NCBI RefSeq assembly: GCF_001612845.1
Contig: NZ_BDBF01000070.1
Span: forward strand, 1 to 33,690
DNA from: Nocardia elegans NBRC 108235
GTDB taxonomy: Bacteria; Actinomycetota; Actinomycetes; Mycobacteriales; Mycobacteriaceae
Reading direction: 5' to 3'
DNA: 33,690 nt
Positions 1 to 12,000 of this stretch are shown here, piece after piece. The position numbers were made by a program, and so were the translations under genes. Below the pieces are notes generated by a model. That model saw only the letters and a program-made list of their open reading frames with translations, was not told where the DNA came from and searched no databases. Every line of letters begins with the position of its first letter. Positions within the stretch are counted from its first letter, which is position 1.

Positions 1-1
1 C

Positions 2-3000
2 ACCGTCAAACCGGACCGCGCGGACACCGCACAGCCGCGAGACCGCGCCGGTGCCGGTCCGCGCACGGAGCAGCCACGCGGTTCCGAACCGACACGCGCG
101 AGCGACCGCCCCGAAAATAACCGCACCCCAGGCAAATCCGATCAGCCCACCGCGCAACGGTCGGACCGACCGGTGGCCCGTGACGAGGTACGCGCACCCG
201 AACGTCAGTCCGCGCCACTGAGGGATCTGGACGGCGCCGGAATGCGTGACGACGCGACGAGCGATGAGGCGGGAACTCGTAGCAAGGCCGGAACCGGCGA
301 TCAGGCCGCGACGCGCGATTACGCCGCGACGCGCGACCAGGCAGGGCCGCGGGACGACACCGCGACTCGTGACGCTGCTGCGACTCGTGACGACACCGCG
401 AGGCGCGACGAAGCGACCGCGGGTGACGAGCCGGGGGTGCGTCGTGTCGACGAACCGGAGTCCAACGAACCGGATGCGGCGCACGTAGATCGGCCCGCGC
501 GTGCCGAGGATTCGCCGGAGCAGTCGGCCGAGCCCGCGCGCAGAGACGGCCGAGATCCGGGCGATTCGACCGAGCCCGCGCAACGGGAGTCCGAGCGGCG
601 CGATGCCGACACCTCCACCCCGCGCGATCGGGACGAGACGGTCCAGCGGGACCCCGAGCAGCGTGACTCCGACGCGTCCGCCCCGCGCGATTCCGACAGC
701 ACCGAGCCTCCGGTAAGTGAGCATGCCGGCCCGAGGGATGCCGAACATGCCGGTCCGCGTGAGTCGGACGGTGCCCCCCCGCTGGACAACCGCGCGCCCA
801 CCCGCGATTCCGACAGGGCTGCCCCGGTGGCCGACGAGTCCGTTGCCTCCCGGGACGCCGACTCGGCGGTTCACACCGATGCCGCCGCACCCCGCGACGC
901 GGATTCGGGCGTCTCGAACCGCCCGGACGAGCCGAGTGTGCGGCACGACCCGGCCGACGACGCCGCGGCGGCGGGTACGCCGCGCGACGACACCGGCGAT
1001 CCGGCGCGAGACCCGTCGCATCCGGACGAGGCTCGATCCGAACACGATGCCGCGCAGGACAAATCGAATGCGGAACCGGGTGGACCACGACGGCGCCCCG
1101 CCGCCGACGCGAACCACGACGGTACGGTGCGCAAACCGGTTCACGATGAGGCGGGCGAGGACGGCACCCGGCACGACCGCGACGAGACGAGCGATGACCG
1201 GCCCGATGACCAGCTGGTGCCGGGCGCCCCGCCCATGCCGGCGCCGATCGGCGACCATCAGCCGGCGCGTTCCGCGCGGAGCGAGCAGCCCGATCACACC
1301 GGTGCTCCGGAGGCGGCGAAACCGGCGACTCCGCGGCCGGGGTCGACCCGCGGCCGCTGTGCCGAATTGGCGCTGAAGCTGATTCGCGATCTCACCGGCA
1401 GCAAGACGATCCGGCTGCCCGAGCGCGCGGTCGGACCGGAAGGGATGACCGCCGCGGAGGTCCAGGCGGACGCCGGTGGCCGGATGGTGAAGGTCGGCGA
1501 CCACGATGCGATCGCCCGGCGGCTCTCGCGGATGCGCAAGGGGGCGTCGGCGCTGGTAGTCGACGGTTATCACGCCGGTCCCGGCCGCCGAGTAGTCGGT
1601 GCGCACGCCTACGTCATGGTCCACGAGGGGGGCGGGCGGATCGTGGTGCGCGATCCGAGTACGGGGGTGGTGACCGACCACCCGGCGAGCGTGCCTTCGG
1701 ACCTGCACGACACCCACATGATCCTGTTCGACCACCGTGGGCGTCCCATCCATCCGCTCACCCCGGAACATCGGGAAGCCCTTGCGCGGCAGCAGGACCC
1801 GTCCGCCGTGCGGATTCGGCAGGCGCTCGACGACAATGTCGGCCGGGTGCACGAACTGCTGCTCCGAACACCCACCGGCAGAAGGATTCTCGGCGAACTC
1901 ACCGATCGCCGCTATCGCGAGCACATCGATCAGGGGTCGCACAGCGACGGCAGATCCGGGTCGTTCCGGCGCCGCGACATCACGGCGGTCCTGTACGCCG
2001 AGGGACGCGGCCAGATCGCTCAGGCGCTCACCCTCGCGCACGAGAGCGTGCACGCCGAGCGGTATCTCAACGGCGAATCCCCCGCCGATCGTCCCCTCGA
2101 GCTGTCGCGCGACGACTATGTGCGCGAGATGGTGCACGAGGAGGCGATGGCCTCCGGACGCCGCTTCCAGCTGGCGGCGGAGTTGCGTGAACTCGGCTAC
2201 GACATCGCCGGACACCCCGCCGAGGTCGCCTACCGCCATGCCTACGAGCGCGCGCTGCGCGGACTCGAGGGGCCGGGAGCGCACGAGATCGCACATGAGG
2301 TGGCGGTCGACCATCTGCGCAATTACCTGGAGCACGTCCCACCGAACGACAGTGGCCGAACCTACGCCGATCATTACCGCGATATCTGGGATCGCGCGCA
2401 CGACGGCGCCCGCACTCCGACCGATCAGAGCATCCGCTACGTGCCCGATGATCCGCTGGTCCGCGACCGCATCCGCTCGGCCGCACTCGAGCGGCATATC
2501 GCCACCGTGCGGTTGAACGAGCACGCGCGGGAACTGGCCCACATCGCCGACCGGGTGGCCGATCGCATCCCCTACGACCCGACGATGCGCCGGGATATGG
2601 TGCAGCACTTGATCTCCGATCAGCTGCGCACTGTCGAGCGCGAACTCGGCCGCGATGGGCTGCCACCCGAGCGCCGCGCCGAATTGCGTCGGCTGGCCCA
2701 CGATCTGCGACGGATGTCGGATCTGGTCGATCGGCATCACAACGCGCTGGCCGAGGTCGACCGGCTGCGGGCTACCGCCGCCGCGGACGTCGCGCGCCGG
2801 CTGCTCGGTGACATGATCGCCGATGCCCCGGGCGCCGAAGTGTTCGGTGACCACTTCGCGGTGATTCCCGGTGAGCCGGAACGGATCATGGTCGCCGCGG
2901 GGCCCGGCGATCACGAGCGGGTCATGCGGGCGGCGCCGCCCGAGATCGTGGAGCGAGTGGCCCGCCCGGGTGTCGAGCCCGAATACCTGACCGTCGACAC

Positions 3001-6000
3001 CCGCCACAACGGCGAGACCCGCTACGAGCGGGCCGGCCAACCGGGGCCCGCCCGGGAAGAACCGGCCGAACCCGTCGAGCCGCAGGACCTCGCGGCCCGG
3101 GCTTCCGAGGCGATCGTCACCGAGTTGGAGCGCACACTGGCCGATGTGCCGGTGGGCGCCTGGGCGGTCGACACGCTGCACGCCCGGGGCGTGACCATCG
3201 AACACGACTCCGGGGGCGGTCATCGGTACGAGCCCGCCCGCAACCGGCTCACCCTCGATATCGGCGGCACCGACGGCGAGCAGATGGCCGCTCTGGTCCA
3301 CGCCGCCATCCATGCCGAGCGGGCGCACGAGCGCAGTGCCGCCGACGGTGTGCTCGACCGCGATCGGATGTCGCGCGAAGAATACGTCGACCATATGGTG
3401 GATGAGGAAACCGACGCGCACGCAATGGAATTCAACGCGCTCGCACAGTTGCGCGAGGCGGGCCACGACATCGCGACGAGTCCGCTGGAGCGGATCTACC
3501 GCGACGCGTTCACCGCGGCGCGCGAACGGGCGGCCGCGCGCGACGACCTGCCGGGCGATGCGGCGGCGCGGGCCGCCGAACTGGACCGGATCGCGAACCA
3601 GGCCGGTGTCGACGCCATCCGCCCGGCAATGGGTGATCATGCGCCCGACGGCGGCGCGAGTTACGCGCACGGTTACGGCGAGGCGTGGGATTCCGCGCAT
3701 CCGCCCCGGGACGAGTCGAGCGACGGGCAGCAGCCTCGCTCACCGGCCGGTCCGCCCGAGCCACGCGGCGGGGGCGGAAGGAGCTACGCCAACCACTACG
3801 GCGGTGACACCACCTACGGCATCAAGGGATGGGTGACCGAGCACGGCGTGCTGCACGTCGAGGTGCGCGTCGGCCCCGATACGCCGCCCGGACGAGAGAT
3901 GTTCCGGGACCTGATGAACGAGCTCGGCGACGGCGTCGACGCGATCCAGGCCGAGTGGTTCGACGGTGGGGCGCTGACCGACAATCTGGACAGTTTCAAC
4001 GCGGGAGTACAGGAGGGGCTCACGCCGGAGGAGGCCGCGCGCCGGACCTTCACCGGCACCCTGGCCGAGGAACTGGGCTATACCGAGGTCACCTTCGGCG
4101 ATCCGGAACTGCCGGGCGATTCCGGTCTCGAGGGCCGGCTGGGCGAGAACACCGGCGTCACAGTCCTTTTCCGGCGCCCCGAAGGGTTCGATGGCGCACC
4201 GCACGTGGACAGTCCCGAGTTGCCCGACGGTGCCGGTGGTGCGGGTCGTCCACCCGGCGAGCCGCCCACGCCGGGCGCGGCCCCGGGCGAGCCGCCGCGG
4301 CGGGGCGAGGTCGTCGTGGCCGTCGACGGTGAGCATGTGCGGTTGCGGCTGGTCGCCGACGGCGGCGGGCGGTGGCGGGTCGAATCCGTCGAGCCGGTCG
4401 GCGAAGGTGAGCACACGCCCGGCGGTGAGGTCGAACCGGCGAAGACGGGGCGGCTGCGTTCGCTGTGGCAGCGGTTCACCGGCGGGTACGAGGGGCACTA
4501 TCCGAAATATCCGTCGGGCAGTGGTCAGGACGGCAAATATCAGACCGAGATGACCGAGGATTTCGGGCATCTGTTCGACATCCACGCGCTCGAGACCCTC
4601 GGTGACCACGACATCAGCATCAATTACGCGCGGTTGCTGAAGGAGTCGTTCACGCTCTGGATCAACCGGGAACACGCACCGCTGCTGAACCACCTCACCG
4701 CTCGTATGGATCTGCAGGCGGGCGAACATATTCCGATGCGCACCCGCGACGGGCGGGAGTACGCGTACTGGAACGAGGACGCGGACCCGGCCGAGGTCGC
4801 GGCGATGCACAAGTATCTGCGCGATATCGGGCTGGGCCACCTGGTCGATGAATCACAGCCCCATGACCTGCCCGGCCATTCCGCGCCTCAGCACGGCGAA
4901 GCCGAAGCGCCGCACGACAATCCGGCCGACGAGTTGCGGGCCGCCGCCGATCGACTGGGCATCGACCTGACCGATATCAGCCCGGAGACGCTGCGCCGCG
5001 CACTCGATACCGCCGAATACCAGAATCTGCGCCGGGCCGCCGTCATCGAGGCCCTGCGCGAGGCGGCGCACCGCTACAACGCCGAGCACGCCGATATCCC
5101 GTACCGGCCGCAGTCGATCACCGACCACAATCCGCTCGGCCGGTTCCTCAAGGAAGTGATCAACGCCCAGGGCGACGATCCCGGCCTGCTGAACTGGCGC
5201 GGCGTGAACAACGGCGCCGAATCCGGCCGCGACTTCGATGTGCTGAACGTCGAAAACCCCGACGAGCGTATCGAATACGACCCCGAGGACGAGTCGGGCC
5301 GCGACCAGGGCCTACGGACCTATTTCGAGAATGCGCTGCGGCGCGACCAGATCCGCGACGAGCGGGCGACCTGGGCGGATCTGCTCGCCGCCGAACTGTC
5401 CCGGCTCGAACCGGACCAGCTCGACCGCGCATTGAACGACCTGCGTGACGGAGTGCACGAACGTGCGCGGGAGATCCGCGAATTCGCCGACCGGGTGGCG
5501 CAGTTCCGGGAACGCTTCCCCGCCAACGATATTCGCGAGCTGCCGCCGCAGCGTCCGGGTGAGCCGGGCCGGCTGGTGGTCCTGGATGTGCACGGCGACC
5601 ACGAACAGACGCTCGCCGGGGCCCTCGATCGCCATCCCGGGCTCGCCGCCCGCCTCAACAACGGTGAGGTGCGGGCGGAGAAGTGGACGGTTGTCGTCGA
5701 CACGAACAACCAGGCGCACGTCCGCCACGTCGGCGATATCGAGGGCCGGGCGATCTCGGTGGACATCGAGGGCCGGCATCTGGACGGACTGCTGGTCCGC
5801 GACGCGGACGGTAGCTGGCACGTCACCCAGCCGCCCGGCGAGCCGGCCCCGGTCGCGCCGCACGCCCGCACACCGGAGCAGATACGTTCCGTCCGAGACG
5901 ATCTCGCGCGCGAGCTCGGCCTGGACCCCGAACAGATCACACCCGAACTCATCGAACACGAGCTGCGCGCCAACGACCTGCGCGCACTGCAGATCGAGGC

Positions 6001-9000
6001 GCTGCTGGACCACGCGCGCACCAGCGACGCCATCGAGTCCTTCCACGATCTGGCCAATGCGCGCGACCGGCTCGCGCAGACGACCGGCATCGACGATGCG
6101 CAACACGCGACGCCGGAGCGGGTCGCCGAGTCGATCGCCGATCGCGGCACCCGCAACGCGCTGCGCAAACAGCAGGTCGAGCAGCTGGTGAAGTACTACG
6201 ACAAGCTGGCGAGCTACCTGAAGGGGCAGGGTGAGGATCCGGCGCACCTGATCGAGGCCCGCGACGATCTCATGCGCGCGCTGGGCGGCGAACCGGAAGA
6301 CGTATTCCCGAAGAAGTACTCGAAGGAACTCGACTATCAGCGCAATCCACAGGGCATCGATCCCGGCGAGCTGACCTCGCTGATCCGCGGTCGGCTCCGC
6401 GACCCCGGCACCGGTGCGGCGCTGACCGATTTCATCCGGACACTCGCGGACACGGATCCGTTCACGAACGGTCTCCGTTTCGATCCCGCGACCGACCCGC
6501 GGGTGTTCGACGGTGAAGTGCCGATGCACGATCCGGAGGCGTTGACCCACCTGCGGGAGATCATCGGTGACGGGCAGCGGCTGTTCGGCACGCCCGACCC
6601 GGATCGGCCGGTCGCGTCCGGATCGCGGCCGAATCGCGATTGGGCCCGGCTGCTCGGCCACGACCTCACCGATGCCACTCCGGAGCAGTACCTGCGGGCC
6701 TACGAGGCCTATCGGGACGGCAAGATCGAAAAGCACGAGCGGCTCACTCCGGCGCAGCGGGAGCAGGTGCACCGCGAACTGCGCGAGGAGTTGCGACAGC
6801 GGGCCGCCGATCTGAAGGCGCTGGCGGAACTGAACGATCGCTATCACCAGGCGGTCGCCGATCTGCCGGAGAACCGGCAGGCGACCATCGATCGGCTCAG
6901 CCGGGAATGGGCGGCTGCCTGGACCGAGCGCGAACGGGCCCGCAGCTATATCGAGGCCCATGCCTACGAACTCCGCGTCACGCCGGAGGAGTTACTGTCC
7001 GACGACCTGAAAAACGGCTCGGCCCTGCACGATCTGTTCGGCGAATTGGGGTCGCGCACCGTCCGGGGCGAGAATCTCGCCGACTACCGGAGGCGGTTCG
7101 AGGAATTCACCCGCCGGCACGACGCGCTGTTCGAGGCGACGCGCAGATTCCACGACAACGACGTGCGGGTGGCGGATCTGGACGCCGAACTGCGCGCGGC
7201 CGTGGCACGCGATGTGGAGTTGTCCGAAGGCGAAGAGGGCGACGACGGTGCGGCGGCCGTCCCGCCGCAGGGACCACCGTCGAAGCCGCCCAGCTCACCG
7301 GGGGAGGGTGCGCAACCGCCGGAGCCTGGACGCGGAGACCCCGATGGAACCTCTCCGCAGGCCCCCGGCGGCCGCGACGCGGGCGAGTCCGCCCCGACGC
7401 CCTCGGAACCACCGCGTCCGGGCGACAACGACCGCCCCACAGCCGATTCCGGTGCCACCGCACCGCGCATCGAGTCCCCGACCGAATGGGGCATGCGGAT
7501 GCGCGCGGAGAATGCGAGCTGGGACGCGCGGATGGCGGCCCGGCATGCCATCCGCATGCGCGAACTCGCCGACGAGATGGTCGCCCGCGATCCGGACGGT
7601 CCCGAAGGTCCCACAACCTGGGCCGCTCGGATGCGCGCCGATCAAGCGGAATGGGAGGCCCGGCAAGCCGCCCAGCACGCCGACTGGCTGTGGAAGATCG
7701 CCGGCGACCACCGGTCCGATGCCGGTGGCCGCACGCCGGAAACCGGCGAGCAGAGCCGAGAGGCGGAGCCGAAACCCGAGGCCGAGGCGCCCCAGTCGGT
7801 GTCCGTCGAACGGCCCGATACTGCACCGCTCGACCCGTCTGCTCGCAACGGAGAAGACGCTGGGACGCCGAAACAGGACGGCGTCACCGGGACCTCGGAG
7901 CCGGGGCAGGAGAGCGCACCTGGCGACCCGGCCACGGATCCGGCGAATGGAGTCGAAAAGCCGCTGCGACAGCCGCGCTCGGGTGCTGAGGCAGCGAAGC
8001 CGGACACCGGACCCGAGGCGGAGAACGCAGAGCCCGGGGCCGAGAATCGCGAGCAGTCGCCGGGGACGGGGCAGACGAAACAGCCGGCAGGGCCGGCACC
8101 CGAATCGCAGCGGACGCCGGGGAGCGGAGAACCGCGGGAGGGGGCGTCGAGAGTCGAGGGCGCGCAGCCCGATCCGATCGACGCCGCGCTTGCTCGACAG
8201 GACGCGGCACATACCGAATTGCGCAGGATCGCAGGAGAACTCGGCCTTCCCGACCACGGCGACGCGCGTGATCTGGAGGCCGCGATCCAGCGCCGGATCG
8301 AGGACGAGTCGGCCGAACATCAGGCCACCATCGCGCGCAACGATCTGCGCCCGGACCAGTGGGCCGCCGCCCGCGACCGCGCCCAGCAGCGGTTGAACGA
8401 GCTGTACGGCCTGCGCCGCGAGATGATGCGCGCCGCCCGGGATTACCAGGCCGCCCGGATCGACGAGCGGCAGCTGCGTGCCGCGAATCCCCAGAGGGCG
8501 CAAGCTCCCGGCGAACGGGCGTCCGCCGACGGTCGCCGCCCTGCCGCCGCCCCCGCCGCACGCGGTGATCGAGGTTCCGCCCAGCGCGGCGACCGGAACA
8601 GTCCCGGGTCTGAGGGGCCTGGTGAGCAGCCGGCTGCTGGTGCGGACGGTTCTGTCGCGAAGGCGGGTGAGCAGCCGGCGGTCGGCGAGGAGCGTCCCAC
8701 CGCGAAGCCCGCAGAACAACTGCCGTCCGGTGACGAGGGCTCCGCCGGCGAACCTGGTGGCGACGAGCCGGGTGCCGATTCCGGTGGTGGGGACGACGGC
8801 ACGGGCGGGTCACCCGCGAAGCCGGGTGGTGACCGGCCCGGTGGTGCCGCGCCGCGGGCCGAGGCGGAACCCGGCGCGCAACCGGCACCGGCTGCCGCCG
8901 GTGGTGGGACCGATGGTGGCGCCGGCGGTAAACCCCCCACGAATGGAGGTTCGGACGACGGCAGCCCGCTGCGGGAAGGGGGTGACGGATCCGAAAACCT

Positions 9001-12000
9001 TCCGGTACAACGGGATTCGAGCGCCGTGGCGCTCCCGCGCCCGCCCGAGCCGCCCGGCGGTGAACGGTCCGCGCGCGAGACGTGGCATCAGGACGGCCCA
9101 CAGCGGGAGCACCGTCCGGTGACGCGTGCCTTGCGAAAGGCGCTGCGGGACCTGGCGGATGCCGGTACCACACGAGTCCGCGCCTGGACGCGAATGACCG
9201 CGCGCGCTCACGATCTGGGCCTGCGGCCGGACGAGATACGGCGCGAGATCCTGCGCGAGACGATCGCCCGCACCGCCGATGCCGCCGACACCGCGCCGGC
9301 GGTTCGAAACGAATTGCGCGATCTGATCGGCGATCTCGACAGCGGCGCACCCCGGCTGGAAGTGGACCGCCGTGCCGCGCGCCTGGGTGTGCCGCTGCCG
9401 TCCGACCATCAGGTCGCCGACGCGATCCGCGACCGATTGGCACCGCCGGCCCAGCGGCGTGCCGAACTGTCCATCGAACTCGGCGATCGCCGCACCGTCG
9501 ATCTGCCCCGGCTGGAGCGGCTCGCCCGCGAGTTCGGCGTCGATCCGGAGGGGCTGTCGCGGCCGGAACTGCAACGTGCGGTCCGGGATGCGGTGAACGG
9601 CCATCGCGACACCATCTCCGAGCGGCAGCGGCGCGCGACCGTCGAGCTGGTGGACCGGTACCGCACGGCGGCGGCGAACGAATCCGCCCGCCGGGCCGCT
9701 GCCCAGCATGCCGCCGAACGCGAAATGCTGCAGTTGCGAGCCGGTTTCGACGATCGTGGCCCGCGAATCTCCGGAGTCTCCTACCGCCGCTTCCGGTTCG
9801 ACGCCCCCAACCACATGCGAGTGGACGGTGCCCCCGGCGAGCGCGGCCGGTGGGTCGGGGTCGGATCGGGCCGTGATCCCGAGCTCCGGTTGCCCGCGCG
9901 GGAGCGGATCCGGCATGCGAACGAGGGGTTCGACGCTGTCTACTACCGGCTCGAACTGGACCACAACGGCCGCATCTGGGTGAGCGAGCACCATCCGGCA
10001 TCGACGGAACCCGTTGCCGCGCGGTCGGATTCGGTGCGTCGCCCCGGTGACTGGATCGCCGGCGGCGACGAGCACGAACACGAGCCGGGCACCCGGGCGC
10101 TGCGCAGACAGCTGCGCGACCTCGGCGCGGAACTGGATCGCCGCAACGATCAGGTGGACAAGAACTTCGCCAAGATCGTCCGGCTCGCCGAACATCTGGG
10201 TATCGACGATGCCTGGCGGATGCGGCCGCGCGAGCTGGCCGGAGCGGTGCGCGATCTGATCGTCCAGCGCCGGGCCCGCGCCGACGAACTGTGGAATCGC
10301 GCGGATATCCCACGGGCCGACCTGCAGAAGTTCTTCGAGGACCGCCGCGCCGAGGAGGCGCGCACCGAGGAGACCGAATCGCTCGGTAAGGCCCTGCTGG
10401 GGCTGTTGCGGGTGCACGATCAGACGTTGGTCGCCGCCCGCGACCGGGTGGCGGCCGACGCCGCGCTACTCGCTGCCCGCGATGTCCTGGCCGGTCACGA
10501 GGGCCTTCCGCTGGGCGCCGACGGTCGCCCCGTGGACCCGGCAGATCCGAAACCGGAAGTGGCGCGGCTGGTTCCGGGCCGCGACGGCGCACCGGACCGG
10601 CTCGTCGTGGTGGCGCCGGGCGCGAATCCGGATCATGTGCTCGACCCCGCTGTCCGCCGGGCGTTGCTCGGCGACGACGGCGAATTCGTGTTCCAGCAGG
10701 TTCGTGTCGACGCCGACGGACACGTTCGGCTGAGCGATATGCATCGGCCCCCGACGGAACTCGACGGAGCCGCGCACCCTCCGGCCGAACTCGAGCAGCC
10801 GCGTCGAGCCGGAACCGAGCCGCACGCGCCGGGATCCGGCGAGCCGCACGCGGACGGGCCTCGTCCGGCGGACAACCCCGAGCCGGCGGCGGATCCGCAG
10901 GCGGCACTCGACGCGAGGGTGCGCGAACGTGCCCATGTGGCAGCCGATCTCGAGTTCTGGCGCAGTAAGGTCGACCATCGTGCCGACCCGTTCGGGGATG
11001 TGGATCTGAGCCGCAACCGCTGGTCGGAGACCTTGCGTCAGTTGCGCGGAGACACCGGGCGCTACGTCAGCGACAGCGCGGGCCCGGACAGTCCCGACGT
11101 CGCGCGGCACGAGCAGCTCAATCCGGAGCAGGAGCGGGAGCAGACCGACCACGTCGACAAGCTGGCCGAGGCGCTGGACCGGCTGTTCCATTTCGAGGAC
11201 CGGCTCGACGCCATCGACCGCGAGATTCACGACCTGGAACAACAGGGCGCCCGCCACGACGCGTCGCAGGCCGAAGCGGTCCGCGACGAACTGGGCCGGG
11301 TGGCCGACGAGCACCGGGCCGCGGTCCAGCGGGCGAAACCGTTGCGGCGCATCAGGGATGAGCTGTCCCGGCTCCTCGACGACCCCGCGCAGCGCACCCC
11401 CGAGAACCTGCGCCGGCTCGCCGATGCCGAGGAAGCGGTGGAGCGCGCCGAACACGAGATCGATCGCTTCAACGACGAGCGGGTCGCTCTCACGGGTGCG
11501 TGGCCCGATGCCGTCGCCGACCACTGGCGGGCCGCGGTGGGTACGGACGAGACGCCGGCGGTGCGCCGGATCAGCGAGAACGTGTGGGTGGACCACGGTC
11601 GCGCGCCCGACGAGGACGGAACCGGCGGCCGCCCGGCCCGTTTCATCGTCGTCGCCGGGCGCGCCGCATTCGACCATCCGGACGTGCCGGTCCGCGCCGA
11701 CGATCCGGACGGACCGCGACGGCCGGCCGACGACCGATTCGACGCTCCGCTGCTGGATGCGCTGGCACAGCATCCCGATCTGGCCGCGCTGCTGAAAGAT
11801 CCGGCCACCACCATCGATCGGCTGACGGTCACCGGTGAGCTGGCCGGCGGCGATCGCGACGGCGCCGGCCAGATCCGTGCGCGGGTCGAGACCATGGCGC
11901 CGGCGGAGATCGAGCGCACGGGGCTGCCCGCGCACGGCCGCCTGGGCCGAGACGCGCTGCCGTTCGCGGGCGACACGATGGTGCGCTGGCGCGGCGCGGA

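Noticed and set aside
173..175. GTG as the true start of the giant gene
   Set aside because: The frame is open back to base 2 with the same charged disordered composition and there is no ribosome-binding site before 173, so the start is upstream.
7884..10907. 1007-residue open frame on the minus strand
   Set aside because: Arg/Pro-rich shadow of the giant gene with no domain signal.
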